From Tetrahymena thermophila SB210 (Eukaryota > Ciliophora > Oligohymenophorea > Hymenostomatida > Tetrahymenidae): a stretch of DNA of 64,000 bases. Shown one piece after another: positions 51,235 through 63,450 of the stretch; within the stretch, counting starts at the first letter, position 1; the number at the start of each line of letters is the position of its first letter. The stretch spans positions 1 to 64,000 of the forward strand of contig NW_002476234.1 in NCBI RefSeq assembly GCF_000189635.1. Direction: 5' to 3'. The translations under genes and the position numbers were made by a program. The notes beneath the pieces were generated by a model. The model searched no databases. It was not told the origin of the DNA and saw only the letters and a list, made by a program, of their open reading frames with translations.

Positions 51235-51637
51235 TCATTTTTTCTAAATATCACTTAATAATGCCATTCTAGCTGGATAATATATTTTAAGTAGATCGGC
51301 TAAGCGAAGATTAAAGCTTGAAAATAACTAAATCAAATGATTCTCATCCTTAGCTATCAAAACAAGATAATATCTAACATCATATGGTGTCATACCCTTT
51401 ATAACAAAAATTAATTCAATTTATATAATTTTTCATGTAAAAAAAAGATAATTTTGCTTTCTTAAGATTATTTTGATTTTATATTGACTTAAAAAGCAAA
51501 AAACAAACTAAATAACTACTGATTGCTTCTTAAAATAAAACTTTTTATTTAAAATAAAAAATAATTACTTCATTCATAATTAGATCTCTCATATTTTATA
51601 TACAGAAGAACTAAGTGTTAGATTTTCCATTAATCAT
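51235..51637 (-). CDS. Small hypothetical protein
   Basis: Two exons, 51637-51569 and 51396-51235 on the minus strand, give 76 aa if the ATG at 51637 is the start. The frame is open further upstream to about 51690, so more exons are possible. The better half is exon 2: MTPYDVRYYLVLIAKDENHL followed by a helical stretch ending LLSDIQKK and TGA, with codon use like the real genes nearby. I do not recognise it; the N-terminus is not settled. Confidence 0.45.
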
Positions 51638-51806
51638 CTTCTTTTCAATTAAAACTCCAACATTCTTCGTTATTATTAGACTTTCTAATCATAATAAATA
51701 GATAATGTTTAAGAATGCAGATAATTTTTCTTAAAATATAAAGATTAAAATACCTTTTTTTAGTTTATTTCCATTATAATTTAGTGAAATTAAATTGATT
51801 GCAACA

Positions 51807-52590
51807 ATGATGATTAGAAAAGCAATGCAGTTAAATGTCTTTGATAAAATAATCTAAATATTTAAAGTTCCTTCTTTCAAAAAAAAACCACAAACTAGTA
51901 AAATATTCAATGAAACCCAAAATAAATTAAAAGAACTTGATATGTTATTATAAACTGTAAATTTGGTGAGAATTCCTTTTTTTTAATATATTTTAATCCT
52001 GTATTATCCTTAAAATTCTTTCTTTTCAGAATCATCCTTAGGCATCTACTTTCTTACTTCCTTTTTCTCTTTCATTTTAATATATTTAAAAGATACTTTC
52101 TTTGATTAAAATTCACTAAAATAATAAACTTCTCCTTTTAAATTCTTATAAAATCTGTAAATTATATTTAAAAATATTAAATTTAATAAATGCATAAAAA
52201 ACATTGATTTATTTATTTATTCATTCATTCTTTATAAATGTATTTGTTGATAAATATTTAAATATGAAAAGATTATTTTTTTTAATTTCCACATAGTTTA
52301 TGATGAAAATAATATTTATATATTTCTTTATATATATTAATATACTATTTATATAAATCTTTATAAGCTATTTAAAGCAGCTTAAGTCAAATAATATTCT
52401 AATTATATTTATAAATTTTTCAAATAAACCACCTTTTTTTTTTGATTTTTTAATATATAATGAATTTTTAATATAGGATTTTCTTAGGTGTAGAGCTAGC
52501 TAATTGTCTTCTAAAATTTATGTGTTTGCTTATAATTTCATTTACACTATTGCAAATTATCAATTGATTTTTTAGTTTGCTTATTATTGA
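51807..52590 (+). CDS. Possible small gene, 3' end unclear
   Basis: Exon 51807-51965 (53 codons, MMIRKAMQLNVFDKIIQIFK, then a Lys-rich helix KLKELDMLLQTVNL) ends at a GTGAGA donor. A plausible acceptor after TTTTCAG at 52029 continues in phase (NHPQASTFLLPFSLSF). Beyond about 52130 the frame becomes translated AT-rich spacer up to a TGA at 52588, so the real end is probably earlier or reached by another intron. Weak call, no family recognised. Confidence 0.3.
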
Positions 52591-52681
52591 TAATAAAGCT
52601 AATGAGTCAATGTTTCAAATATAATAATTTTTTATTTTGCTAAATACAAATAATTATTTTTGAGATAAGCTATTTTTTAAT

Positions 52682-54470
52682 TCAACAATCCTCATCTGCT
52701 TAAATGATTGTGCGCTGAGCCAATTAAATTGCTTGTTAAATTTAAATATTTGTCCAAGGCAATTTTATTTTTGAATTGGTTTGGATACAGTCTTCTAACT
52801 ATGAAACAATGTTTTTGAAATTTTCAGATTTTATTTACGCCTTTACTTCATCTGGCTAGTTATCTTCGCTTTCTTTAGTTGACTCCCAGTAATAAGAAAT
52901 ATCAGATTAAGGTGTTGTCTATAATTTGAATGGGGCAATAGAATTGTTTTTTTTTTGAAGTTCTTTTTCGATTTGTTAATACTTTTTCTTTAGATTAGCT
53001 ATCACTTTAGCAATTTTGCTCTTTCTTTCCTACTATATTTACTCTAGTATCAGGTTATCAATATAGTACTAAACTTTCTTTCTAAAGCTGTCCGACTTTA
53101 AGATCAATGAAATGTATGCTTGATTGAAACTTTTCTATCCAGGAGTATTTTCTTTAGTTTTTTATCCTTTTTTGATTTATCTTCATTTAAAAAGTTTATT
53201 TAAATTATAAAATATATGAGTAAACAAAATAATTATTGGATTGAATATTTTCAAAATAATTTATTTTTTAATGATCAATTTTAATTAATTTTAACAAATA
53301 TAAAATGATTTTTTCAAAATTAAAATAAAATTTGAATTACTTTTAAGGATGATAGAAGTTTTTGAGTGGGATTTAATGCTCTTGGGCAGTTTTTCCAAAA
53401 TAATCTTCATAAAACTTCAGATTATCTTTATCCTTACTTGAAATTCTGGATTTGTTAATACGTTCGCGGAAATATTGATTTTCAACATATTTGAAAGACT
53501 TTTTAAAAATCATTTTTTGCATTTCTTCTACTCTTTTTTGCTTCTTTTTATTTTTTTAGCTATTTGAGTGAGAGCAAGCTTGGTTAGATTTAAAACTATT
53601 TTGTTTTTATTTTTTTTAGGAAATAGCCTTTTAATTAGGTAAATTTTGATGATAATTATTTTCAAAAACATTGTACTAAATAGGCTAATCACTTTGCAGC
53701 TAAAATGAAGCAAATTAGCTCTTATTTTATTCAATTTCCATGTCCAAATTAAGTAAATCTTCAGAGAAATTTTCTTGGTTGCTAATATCTTCTTTATCTA
53801 ACTTCATGAATGCAGGATTAGGAGTGATTGATTCTTGCTAAGATTAGCATTAGCTTTTCATGCTTTAGAATATTGCTCTTTCTTCGTCATTTAATTGTGA
53901 TATTTGATCTTCTGGGATATCAACATTTTAGAACAGTTAATCTATCAATTTATTTAAAAATGTACTCTGGTTTCCAGTTTTTACTTTTTCTTTCTAATTA
54001 GTGTCAATCTTATCTTGTTATGACTAAATTTAAGCATCTGTAGATTAATCTGAGTACTTTTAATGCTCTGAATAATCATCTATCTAGCTTTTAGCTTAAA
54101 TTTAATCAGATTTTATAAACGAATCAGCTTAGTTGTATTGCATCAAATGTAAATTGGATTAGTTTTGAAATTATTGCTCATATCCATACAGTTTTATGTT
54201 GTTTGAATATGGCATGGTTTAAAATTAGCTTTGAATACCTTACTAGTTTGAATGCTATAAATATTGCTGTTAATTATGATCAAAAAAATCAAGTTATTCA
54301 CAATAATCAGGGTTTGGAGTAGGAGTTTCAAGGGCTGATCCACATAAATTATCATCATGACCATTAAAAAATGAGTCTTCGCATTTATTTTGCATGATTT
54401 CATGATCAATAAAATCGTCAAGCTAAGAATTTTGATAAGGATATTACTGACACCTTATTGACGAAGACAT
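52682..54470 (-). CDS. Unknown Gln-rich, probably nuclear protein
   Basis: Two exons, 54470-53341 and 53180-52682, in phase across a 160-base intron; 542 aa. The N-terminal ~310 residues are Gln/Asn/Asp-rich and acidic. From about 325 a basic helical region appears (QKRVEEMQKMIFKKSFKY, ENQYFRERINKSRISSKDKD), followed by YEDYFGKTAQEH. The second exon begins Lys-rich, then has FNQAYISLILKSDSFRKKVQ and a long charged helix (ERKSKIAKVIANLKKKYQQ) that could be a coiled coil. The layout resembles an activator-like low-complexity region plus a basic helical DNA- or protein-binding region, but no known domain (bZIP, Myb, HMG) fits exactly. Confidence 0.78.
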
Positions 54471-55814
54471 TTTAGTTCAAAGTTGTATTCTTTTGTTTGA
54501 TTTGGAAAGTTGTGTTTCTTAGATCAAAAATAGCTGCTATAATTTATTTTTCTTCTTATTACTAATTAAATTAATCAAAATCTCAGCTTTTTAGTGATTT
54601 CTATGACTACCTAATCAAAAAAATCGAGATAGGAATCAAATTTTTGTAAATTTTAGAATATACAATATTTGCAACCTATAGAAATTCATCAAACAAAAAT
54701 AGATTGAAAATGGGTTTTTCAAAAGCACTTTTATTGTATTGTATTGAATTAGATTTGGTATGTTTGATTTTCTTTTAAAATGAAAAGTTGTTTTGCAATG
54801 ATTAATAAAATTGTCATAATAAACCTTCAGTTAATAATATTCCGAATGAAATAGATTTCCTACATGTTTCCTTTTATATTTAAAATATTTGATTTATTTA
54901 ACAAATAATTTTTTTAAGTTTATTAAAAAAAATAAAAAATAAAACAGTGCCAATACAAGAAATTAATTTTTTGATTCTACTCTTTGACAAAGTGAAAATC
55001 TTAAAATTGACAAATTTCTGTTTAAATTTTTATCTCCTAAATTATCTCTTTAATGTGTTTTTATAAATTAGTTAATGTCTCCTAAATCATTTAAATATCA
55101 TTCATCTTTTTGCATAGTAAAATTTAAAAAAACCTTAAATCTTAAAAAAATAACTTAAAGCAATCACTTCGTTATTAAAATTATGTCAAAGAGCTATTTA
55201 TTATTAATAAAATATATTTTGAAAAGACTAACTAAGAGAATATTTATTATTAATTTAAATAAAACATAAAATTAACATTAGAAATATTCATTTTATTTAA
55301 AATTAATTTTTTTAAAGTAATATAATAAACAATAATAGAAAAGAGAATGATATTTTATTATTTATTTAAAATTAAAATTCATATAAAAACTTGGATTTTT
55401 AACAAATATTTATTGTATAAGATAAAATAGCTTTGTAAATGTTAAAAACAGCTATTTTGGAAATCAAATTTTTAATTGTTGGAAGAGTAGTCTGAAAGAG
55501 TTGTTTGAATGAATAAGTTTGTAATTTTAATTTTGATTAAATAATAAAAAAGATACATATATATTTATAATAATATTATTAAGCTACACAAGAGAATACA
55601 AAAAAAATCAATAAAATTCTTTTGTTTTGTAAATTAAATTTCTTTCTTTTAAGAAAAATAAGCTAAATTTTTGTAAATATTAACAAAGCAATAATAACAT
55701 ATATATATAGTATTTATAAGGACTTATTAGCAAGCAAAAAGTATTTTTCAGAATAAGAAATAAATAATAGCCACAAAAGCAAAGGAAGCCAGACGTGACT
55801 AAGAACAAAAAAGA
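54471..55814. other. Intergenic, AT-rich
   Basis: Divergent spacer between the nuclear unknown and RCE1, holding both promoters. AT-rich with A-rich tracts near 55560-55800. No RNA gene or repeat seen. Confidence 0.6.
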
Positions 55815-57454
55815 ATGGAAATTATAGATCTTATATTATGTGTAGTATACTCAGGGATATTCTTGATCGCTATGCAGTTAGAAAAGAAATTGAAATGTAT
55901 TCATATCTAAATATAGTTAGAATAGATTAAACATATAGATAATGGATGTAATTACTTAAAATAATAGATATTTTACCTACGACAAAGCGGAACCAGAAAA
56001 TTCAAAGTCTCTCTGCAGCTTAGATATAATAAACTAAAGAGGATCAATTTGTCAGAAATTAACATAAAATGCAATTAAGAATTTTATTAGTAACATCTGC
56101 CTGCATTCTTTTGTCATGGCATAACTACAATTATAAATGCAAAAATTAAACGTTAACTGAATGTTTTAATTTCCCAATCGGGTACTAGGCTTTTAAGACT
56201 ACAATTCATGCAATGATTTTAAATTTTACAGTATTTGTTGGACCGTTCTACCAAGACTACATGGTAATAATGAGTCTTTTTTAAGTTAAAATAGCTAGAC
56301 AATATGCAGATTATTTAAAAATATATTATAAATGTCTATGATATTAATATTCAAGCTTTTTTTTATCAAACATAGAGCTCTAAAATCAAAATAAAATTTA
56401 AAGATATGGATTTTAATAGGTTTAGATGGGATGAATTCAAGAGATTAGTAATGGTAGATTTATTTTATTTTAGAATTAAATGTGTAGCTTATGTCGTTTA
56501 TTTTAAAAAAGGGACCTGTAATTGAAGAATGGGTGTTTAGAAACTTAATAAATAACCTAATTAATAAAGATTTTAACAACAATATGATATTTGTATTTGT
56601 TTCTGGCGTTATCTATGCTTTAGGTAAATTTATTTATCAATTACAATAGTTATTCTTCCTTCCAAATGCATTAAAAATTAGGCTTTTTATTTTTACGTTT
56701 TACAAAATAAAATCTAGATATATTTAGTTAAGTGTATCTTACAAATACAATTGTATTTTTTATTTTGAATTCATCATTACTTACATATATTTAGCTAACA
56801 AAAGCATGTTAGTTAGTTAGTTAAAAAACGTTTCGATTGAAATATTAACTGCAATTTAATAAATAATAGTTCATCTCCATAACTATAAAAGATTCAAGAA
56901 GAGATTAGAACCTTAGAAGGCTGTACTTGCAATAGGTAAAATTATTAAATTAAAGATGAGTTTGGTTAGTGGAAAATAAACTATATTTAATTTTTTATAA
57001 AAGTAAGTATATCTAATAGTGCGCCAAGTCTGACGCACTAAGTCTTTAATTTTCGATTCATTCATTAATTTTAAAAGATGATTGATTGATTGATTAATTG
57101 ATTGATTGATTTGAAATTTAATATCATTAGCTAGCTATTTTTTTAAATAATTAGTTATTCAAGTTATTGTGACATTTATTTTTGGTGCATATATGGCCTT
57201 TCTTTTTACAAAAATATAAGCTATTGGCTCTTGTTTTATTATTCACGGATATTGCAAGTTCATGGGAATACCAAACGTTGTTGAACTGTTTAGATTGAAG
57301 TAAGATGATCCAATTACAAAAAGTAAAAATTAAACAAAGTATTTTTATTATCAAATAAATATTTTCCTAAAAAATGAATATTTTAGAAATACTATTATTT
57401 TATGCAGGAGGAGTTGCTGGTTTTATTATTGAATGTGCTCTTCTTATAGAATGA
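55815..57454 (+). CDS. RCE1: CAAX prenyl protease 2 (RCE1)
   Basis: Seven exons, 55815-55896, 55968-56263, 56376-56453, 56512-56623, 56870-56935, 57155-57322 and 57387-57454; 289 aa, the usual RCE1 size. RCE1 is an ER-membrane endoprotease that removes the last three residues of prenylated CAAX proteins such as Ras-family GTPases. The CPBP/RCE1 motifs are present: GPVIEEWVFR with Glu157-Glu158 and Arg162, HLHN with His191, FIFGAYMAFLF, and IIHGYCKFMG with His242. Earlier come membrane segments (LRILLVTSACILLSW; MILNFTVFVGPFY) and an ER-loop-like stretch; the C-terminus ends in the helix LLFYAGGVAGFII. All catalytic positions I expect are intact. Confidence 0.9.
56936..57154 (+). other. RCE1 intron with hairpin and GATT repeat
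   Basis: This 219-base intron contains a perfect 7-bp inverted repeat, TAGTGCG (57017-57023) and CGCACTA (57034-57040), around a 10-base loop. AAGTCT occurs twice (57026-57031 and 57040-57045), once in the loop and once directly after the stem. Further on lies a degenerate (GATT)n run at 57079-57111. The hairpin is strikingly GC-rich for this genome. Confidence 0.75.
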
Positions 57455-58995
57455 AATAAGTAAAATAATTTTTTAATCGATCAAGTAATTGATACATAAC
57501 TAAACACCAAACTAAAAAATGTGATAAATATTTTAAATTAAATTTAAAAAATAGATAAATTATTTATAATTAAATAAACTAATTGATTGATAGATAGATA
57601 TCTTTGTCTTTTTATAAAATAAACAAATAAATAACCTAGTTAATTAAATAATAAAATAAATAAAACTAATTTTATTTGCATATATTTAACAATTAAATAA
57701 ACCATGTAATTTTCATTTATTTTATTTCTGTGTTGTTTTTGCCTCATTACACAAGTTTATCTTCATCCTATCAATACTACAATTTTAAATTTATATTAAA
57801 GTTCTTTTTTATTTTTATTAATTATTTTACTTTTTGATATTTAATTCAGATATCATAAGCATAAATAAATAAATATGCTTATTATTTTAATTTATAATTT
57901 AATTACTCTTTTTATTATGAAATGGTAGTCTTAGTGTAATCTTAGATTTTTGATACTATCAAATTTTTTAGCAAAAAAACTAAAAGTTAGGTTGAAAAAC
58001 TTTAAACTCTTACATTTTAAATTACAAGTGTTTTTTTGTATTATTTAATGAAGATATTATCAAAATAAAGGATTTGCATGTAATTTAAGTTAATATGTTT
58101 ATTTAATTAGATTTAAGTATCATAAAATAGTCTTTTGATAAACATTTGATACTTAATACAGAAATTCTAAACATAAATCAATTGATATGCTTATTATTTT
58201 AATTTATATTTTAATTACTAGTCTTAATGTAATCTTAGATTTTTGATACTATTAAATTTTTTGGTTGAAATACTTTAAACTCTTACATTTTAAATTACAA
58301 GGGTTTTTTTGTATTATTTAATGAAGATATTATCAAAATAAAGGATTTGCATGTAATTTAAGTTAATATGTTTATTTAATTAGATTTAAGTATAATAAAA
58401 TAGTCTTTTGATAAACTTATCAATTATTATGAATTTCAAGTAAAAAAAATTACTAACTTTTTGAGTTTTTCAAGGATTAGCTATTTTAAAAGCAATAATA
58501 AAATAAAGGAATCAACTGCAAAATTAATAACTCATATGTCCATAATTCATTCACTTATTTATTGCTTCATTTATTGATTGTTTTTAAAATAATTATTTTG
58601 ATTTCAAATATTGTTTTGAAAACAACATTTAAAAAAATACTTAAATACAGTTATTAACAATTTTTATTTACAAATTATTGATAAGTTCATATATATTATT
58701 TACTTTTTTGTATTTAATAATAATAATCAATTTGAGAAGAGAGTAGATCTAGTTTTGCTGTTAAATTCAATTTTTGAATTTTTGTATGTAATAAATTGAC
58801 AAACTGAAAAAAAAGTTAAAAAAAAATTAGATAAGAAATATCAAGGATATTGGTTAAAGAAAATTTAATATTCAAACAATATTTATTTATTTATCTTTGA
58901 CTAAGAAATTAATTAATTAAACACACCAATTAGTTAATTAATTTAATAACAAACAAAGACAACGATCATATTAATAAAAAATATATATACATACA
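57455..58995. other. Intergenic region with a tandem duplication
   Basis: AT-rich spacer between RCE1 and the prion-like gene. It includes a two-copy direct repeat at 57873-58416, listed next. No coding frame seen. Confidence 0.6.
57873..58416. repeat. Direct duplication, copies of ~270 and ~230 bases
   Basis: Copy 1 is about 57873-58143 and copy 2 about 58185-58416. Shared blocks include ATATGCTTATTATTTTAATT, GTAATCTTAGATTTTTGATA, TTTAAACTCTTACATTTTAA, AAATAAAGGATTTGCATG and AGTCTTTTGATAAAC. Copy 2 lacks a ~20-base piece near its start and another ~20 bases mid-way. The high identity of the second half suggests recent duplication in spacer DNA. Confidence 0.88.
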
Positions 58996-61936
58996 ATGGT
59001 CAGTGTTTAAAAAATCGTTTAATATTATAGTCAATTCTTTCAGAGTGTAGTTTATGAATAAGTCAAGCACAGTGATAAAATTATGACTGAATGGTAGTAT
59101 TTTAGCTAGCTTATGTCGAAAGAACCCTTAGACTATAATCGCATTCAAACCTACCTTGATATAATCAGTTTAAATAAAAACAAATAAGACCATTCGCTCA
59201 AAAAAAAATAAACAAACACTCCTAACTCTTTTATTAATATTTAAAATTAGAATTCTTAAAATTAATTTAAACTCAAACTAAATACTGAGGAGAATATAGA
59301 TACTGATTTTGATGAAAATGATAATTCTCCTTCTTCGAGATCCAGCTGTTCCGAAAATAATAGGGAGAGACAAATATTAGTATTTAAAAATGATGATGAT
59401 GATGAAAGTGAAAATAATTAAGATGATGATGGGGAACTGCCTAATTAATAAAATTAAAATTTCTTTTAGTAATTAGAAGGAGGAGAAGAAGAAATAGATT
59501 AAGATAATATTATGATAATAGAGCGTAAGTGCTTTGATGATGAGTTAAATAATTTTTAACAAAATCCAATTTACACATCAACATCTCCTACTGTATAGAA
59601 ATCAAGCGAAAAAGATGACTACAAGAAAGGTAGTTAATCAAAAATAAATTAAGTTGGAATGGTACTGACTCCGAATACATCTAAAAATATCTAATAATAG
59701 AAATTTAGCTTTTATTCAAATGACTAATCTCTTAAAACACATGAAAGTAGCAATAGTCCAATATTAAAAGAAGTGACATCTAATTTTTAAAATATAAAAA
59801 CAACTCCTCATTATAACAAGAGCTCACAAAGCAACTAAAATCATAATGGTCTAGGTAAATAACTTGCAAATAATCATACTTCTTAATTTACTTAAAATAC
59901 AGTAAGCTCTGCAAATAATAATTAAAACAATGAAAATATTTATATTTCTTAAAATGATGTTTCTAAAAATTATAACATAAATTTCAAAATAAGTCCACAA
60001 TTAAGTAAAGAAAACTCTAATTAATAGTCTGGTATTAGCTCTACAGATATCTAAAAGCAGTAACAATAATAACAATTTAGCTCCAGTTTATCAACTAAAA
60101 ATAATAAAATGTTAACCCCGTCTCTTTCACACTTCTCAATTACAAACAAGTCTTTAAAAAATATTCTATAAGAGACTACTCAGCACACTAAATCTCTTGA
60201 ATAAAATATTGAAATGATGGAAGCCTAACCTAATAATCAATATTGTGTAATAGCAACTCCTTAAGCTACTGAATAAGGTAGTGGATATAAAAAGAAAAAT
60301 CAATCTAAGCAATTTAATTATAACAATAATAAGATTGTAAATCAAAATCAAACAATAAACAAAGTAGAAAGTAAGCATTTAAAAACTCAACCAAGTCCTT
60401 CACCTGCTATGTTCAACATTCAGCCTCCTGTATAACCTGTATGCCACACTTCGAACAGCTAAAGTTCTTTAAAAGATTTTACTATTTAAGACTTTGAAAA
60501 CAAAGAACAATAATTTTAATAAGTCAGCTAAAATTAAGAGGTAAATAACTATAAAAATTTCCTATTTAATATATTTAAAAATCATTCTTAAATGTTTTTT
60601 TTTTAAAAAAAGCAATTTGAATCTGTGTCAGAAAGAAAAAGCTTAATAAAAATTGTTCATAATAAAATTCCTTTCTAAGAAAGCGTAAACTAGCCTTTGT
60701 TGAGTATCAAGCCTCCCTTTACTCCAACAGTAAATTAAATTAAATATATTTTATCAAGTAAATTTAGAATTAAATATTCATTATTTAATATATAATCAGG
60801 AAGATAATAAAATGAAGAGAGAGTTTAATAACTTATATTTAAGAAAGTAGATTGCAGACATTGTCACCTTTTTTGAGGGAAACAGTAAAAAAATAGATGA
60901 AGTTGTTGAAAAAATTCAAAATAATTAATAGTAATAATAATAAGGAATTTTGCAATACCAGCAAAATTTCAACAATAATTAACTTGGATTAGCTGGTGGT
61001 TAGCAATTTCATAGGTTGGGACTTTCATCTAACCAGATGACTCCTTAATCAATCAACCCTCATAACTTTGCTTAGCTACCTTCTCATAACTTCTAGCCTT
61101 TCCCCTAAGTTTCTAAGTAAGCAAGCTAAATCTAATTATTCTTTTAACCAACTCCTCCACCTGCACCTGCACCACCTCACTCTGCCCATTCAATTTAAAA
61201 TTAACAACAATAATAAATTTAATAGCTTTATGGATATTAACAAAACTAACCACATTAATAAATTAATTAAGCCTTTTAGTAATATTAATAAAGATCTACA
61301 TCTTAACATAATGGCGTCTCTAACCTATATCCATAACAACCAATATATCCTGCTAATTTTATTTAATAAAACAACCAACAAATGCAATAATAATAATAAT
61401 AATAATACAACAATATTGCTTAAATTAGTAGATAGAACATATACTAACCACCTTTAATTCCAATCAAGCAGGCATCTTGTCCCAGAGGGTCTTCTGAAAA
61501 TAATGGAGGAGGAAGATCTTTGAGCACCTATAGCAGAGATACATCAGATGGCTAAGTAAAAACTATGTTTAAGAGAATGAGAACATACGATATTTGTACA
61601 AATACTTAAAACTCTTCTCAAATTCCCTCAAGTGTTCAACAATAAAAAAATTTAAACCGTACGATGGATGAAAACATCAATAACTCTAACAACGTATCGT
61701 GCATGAATTTAAATACCAGTAAGTTAAATGCAAACAACTAAACAGGTTTATCAAATGCGAATAATGTTAGCTGTAATCTAAATTACTCAAATAATGAAAA
61801 TAATAGATATCTTACTAACAGCACTAATTAATTAGCATAAACAAACCAAAACTCTTCACAAGAATTACAACAGAGAAAAAGAAGTGAGTATTCGTTTCCA
61901 GATTTAAAGAGTTTTAACAAATATATCAAGAAATGA
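58996..61936 (+). CDS. Prion-like Gln/Asn-rich protein
   Basis: Three exons, 58996-60540, 60613-60729 and 60800-61936, in phase; 932 aa. The N-terminal ~75 residues look folded and helical (VQYYSQFFQSVVYEQVKHSD, EPLDYNRIQTYLDIISLN). An Asp/Glu-rich block (about 120-160) and long Asn/Gln/Ser stretches follow, with a Pro-rich patch (PTPPPAPAPPH) in exon 3 and repeated TAA/TAG/CAA runs encoding poly-Gln. The C-terminus returns to ordered sequence (KRMRTYDICTN; SEYSFPDLKSFNKYIKK). Read with the standard code this gene disappears, and several sizeable frames on both strands are only its shadows. No domain recognised; such composition is typical of RNA-granule or transcription-associated proteins. 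Confidence 0.85.
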
Positions 61937-63450
61937 AAAATCAATCAATATTTTAATTAATTGATGAATTTAAAATAAAATAAATTTTATCTTTTATTTA
62001 TCATTTAGCTTTCTAAAAATAGCTTTTATTTTTTGATTTTTAAGTAATTAAGTAAATAAATTAGCTAAGTAATAAGTTTATCTTTTAATGTACATATTAT
62101 ATTAATTTATATCAATATTACTATTAAGTAATAATCCTACATATATTGTCTAAATATATTTTATAATCAATTACAATTCAAAATAATAATTCAGAATGAA
62201 TATATGGCAGATAGATTTTTATTTTTAAAATTAAGTAAATAAGAAATCAGATATTTTAGTTCTAAGCATATTTTTTATTTTATTTTTATTTAAATTATTA
62301 ATAATAATAAAATAAATAAATATTATTGTTAATAGTTTTATAAATGATAATCAATCATATTTAGATTTTGTTAGCTATTAAAATTGAATCAAATATTATA
62401 TACAATCAATCACATATTAATAAATAAATAAAATAAAATAATCGTTAAAATTTAGAAATATATTCAAATAGTTTGCATATAATTTAAATTCCTAAAGTAA
62501 AGTGAATAATAATTATACTTCTAAATATTTTATGAAAGTTATTTCACACAAAATTTTAATAAACAACTTCAAAAATTATTGATTATTAATGGAAAAAAAT
62601 TAGAAATTATTTCTTGGAAATCTAACATTAAAGTAAAATTCATTAAAAATTAAATATATTTAGTGATTATTTTAAAATTTTATAAGTTAAATATGTTTAT
62701 ATAAAAAATTTAGAAAACAAAGATAACCAACCTTTAATAGATCAAGATTGAGGATTTTTTAATTTTATTAAATAAATATTCTTTTATTGCACATAAATTA
62801 TCATACCATAATTTAGCTTTAAATATATATTTTTTATATGCAGAGATATCTCTTTCAATCTTTTTATAAATTCAATAATTAAATAAAATTAAATAAAGTA
62901 TTCAATAAAATTGAGTAATATATTCAAATAATTTGAATATAATTCAAATTCCTAAAGTTAAGTGAATAATTATACTACAATTATTTTAAGAAGGTTAAAT
63001 CACACAAAAGTTAAATAAAAAACTTCAAAAATTATTGATTATTAATGGAAAAAAATTAGGAATTATTTCTTGTATTAGCTTTTTAGTAAAATTCATTAAA
63101 ATATAAAATATATTTAGTGATAATTTTAAAATTTTATAAGTTGAATAAGTTTAAATAAAAAATTTAGAAAACTAAGATAACCAACCTTTACCAACTAGAT
63201 CAAGATTGAGGATTTTATAAATTTTATTTAATTAATATTCTTTTAAAACACAAAAATTATCATACCATAATTTAACTATTGATATATATTTTTAAATATG
63301 CAGAGATAGCTCATTCTATTCTTTAATAAGTTAATTCAATAATTAATTTTAATTAAAATCAATATAAATAAGTTAATAAAGTTACTCTTTTATGTTTATT
63401 ATTTACAAATGGTTTATAAAGCAAATTTTTAATTTTATTAAGTTAGATCA
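61937..63450. other. Intergenic region with a long tandem duplication
   Basis: Convergent spacer between the prion-like gene and the last, partial gene. It contains the ~425-base two-copy duplication listed next; the rest is AT-rich simple sequence. Confidence 0.6.
62458..63342. repeat. Tandem direct duplication, two ~425-base copies
   Basis: Copy 1 is 62458-62880 and copy 2 is 62918-63342, about 460 bases apart. Shared blocks include AAATTCCTAAAGT, TTCAAAAATTATTGATTATT, AATGGAAAAAAATTAG, AGATAACCAACCTTTA, AGATCAAGATTGAGGATTTT, ATTATCATACCATAATTTA and TATGCAGAGATA. Substitutions and small indels are spread throughout. It has no coding potential that I can see. Confidence 0.9.

Noticed and set aside
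57151..57354. Minus-strand frame of 67 codons.
   Set aside because: Antisense to RCE1 exon 6, which carries the conserved His and FG motifs.
61068..61457. 129-codon plus-strand frame, the longest under the standard code.
   Set aside because: It is the +1 shadow of the poly-Gln/Asn region of the prion-like gene; its Asn/His/Leu composition comes from shifted CAA/TAA repeats.
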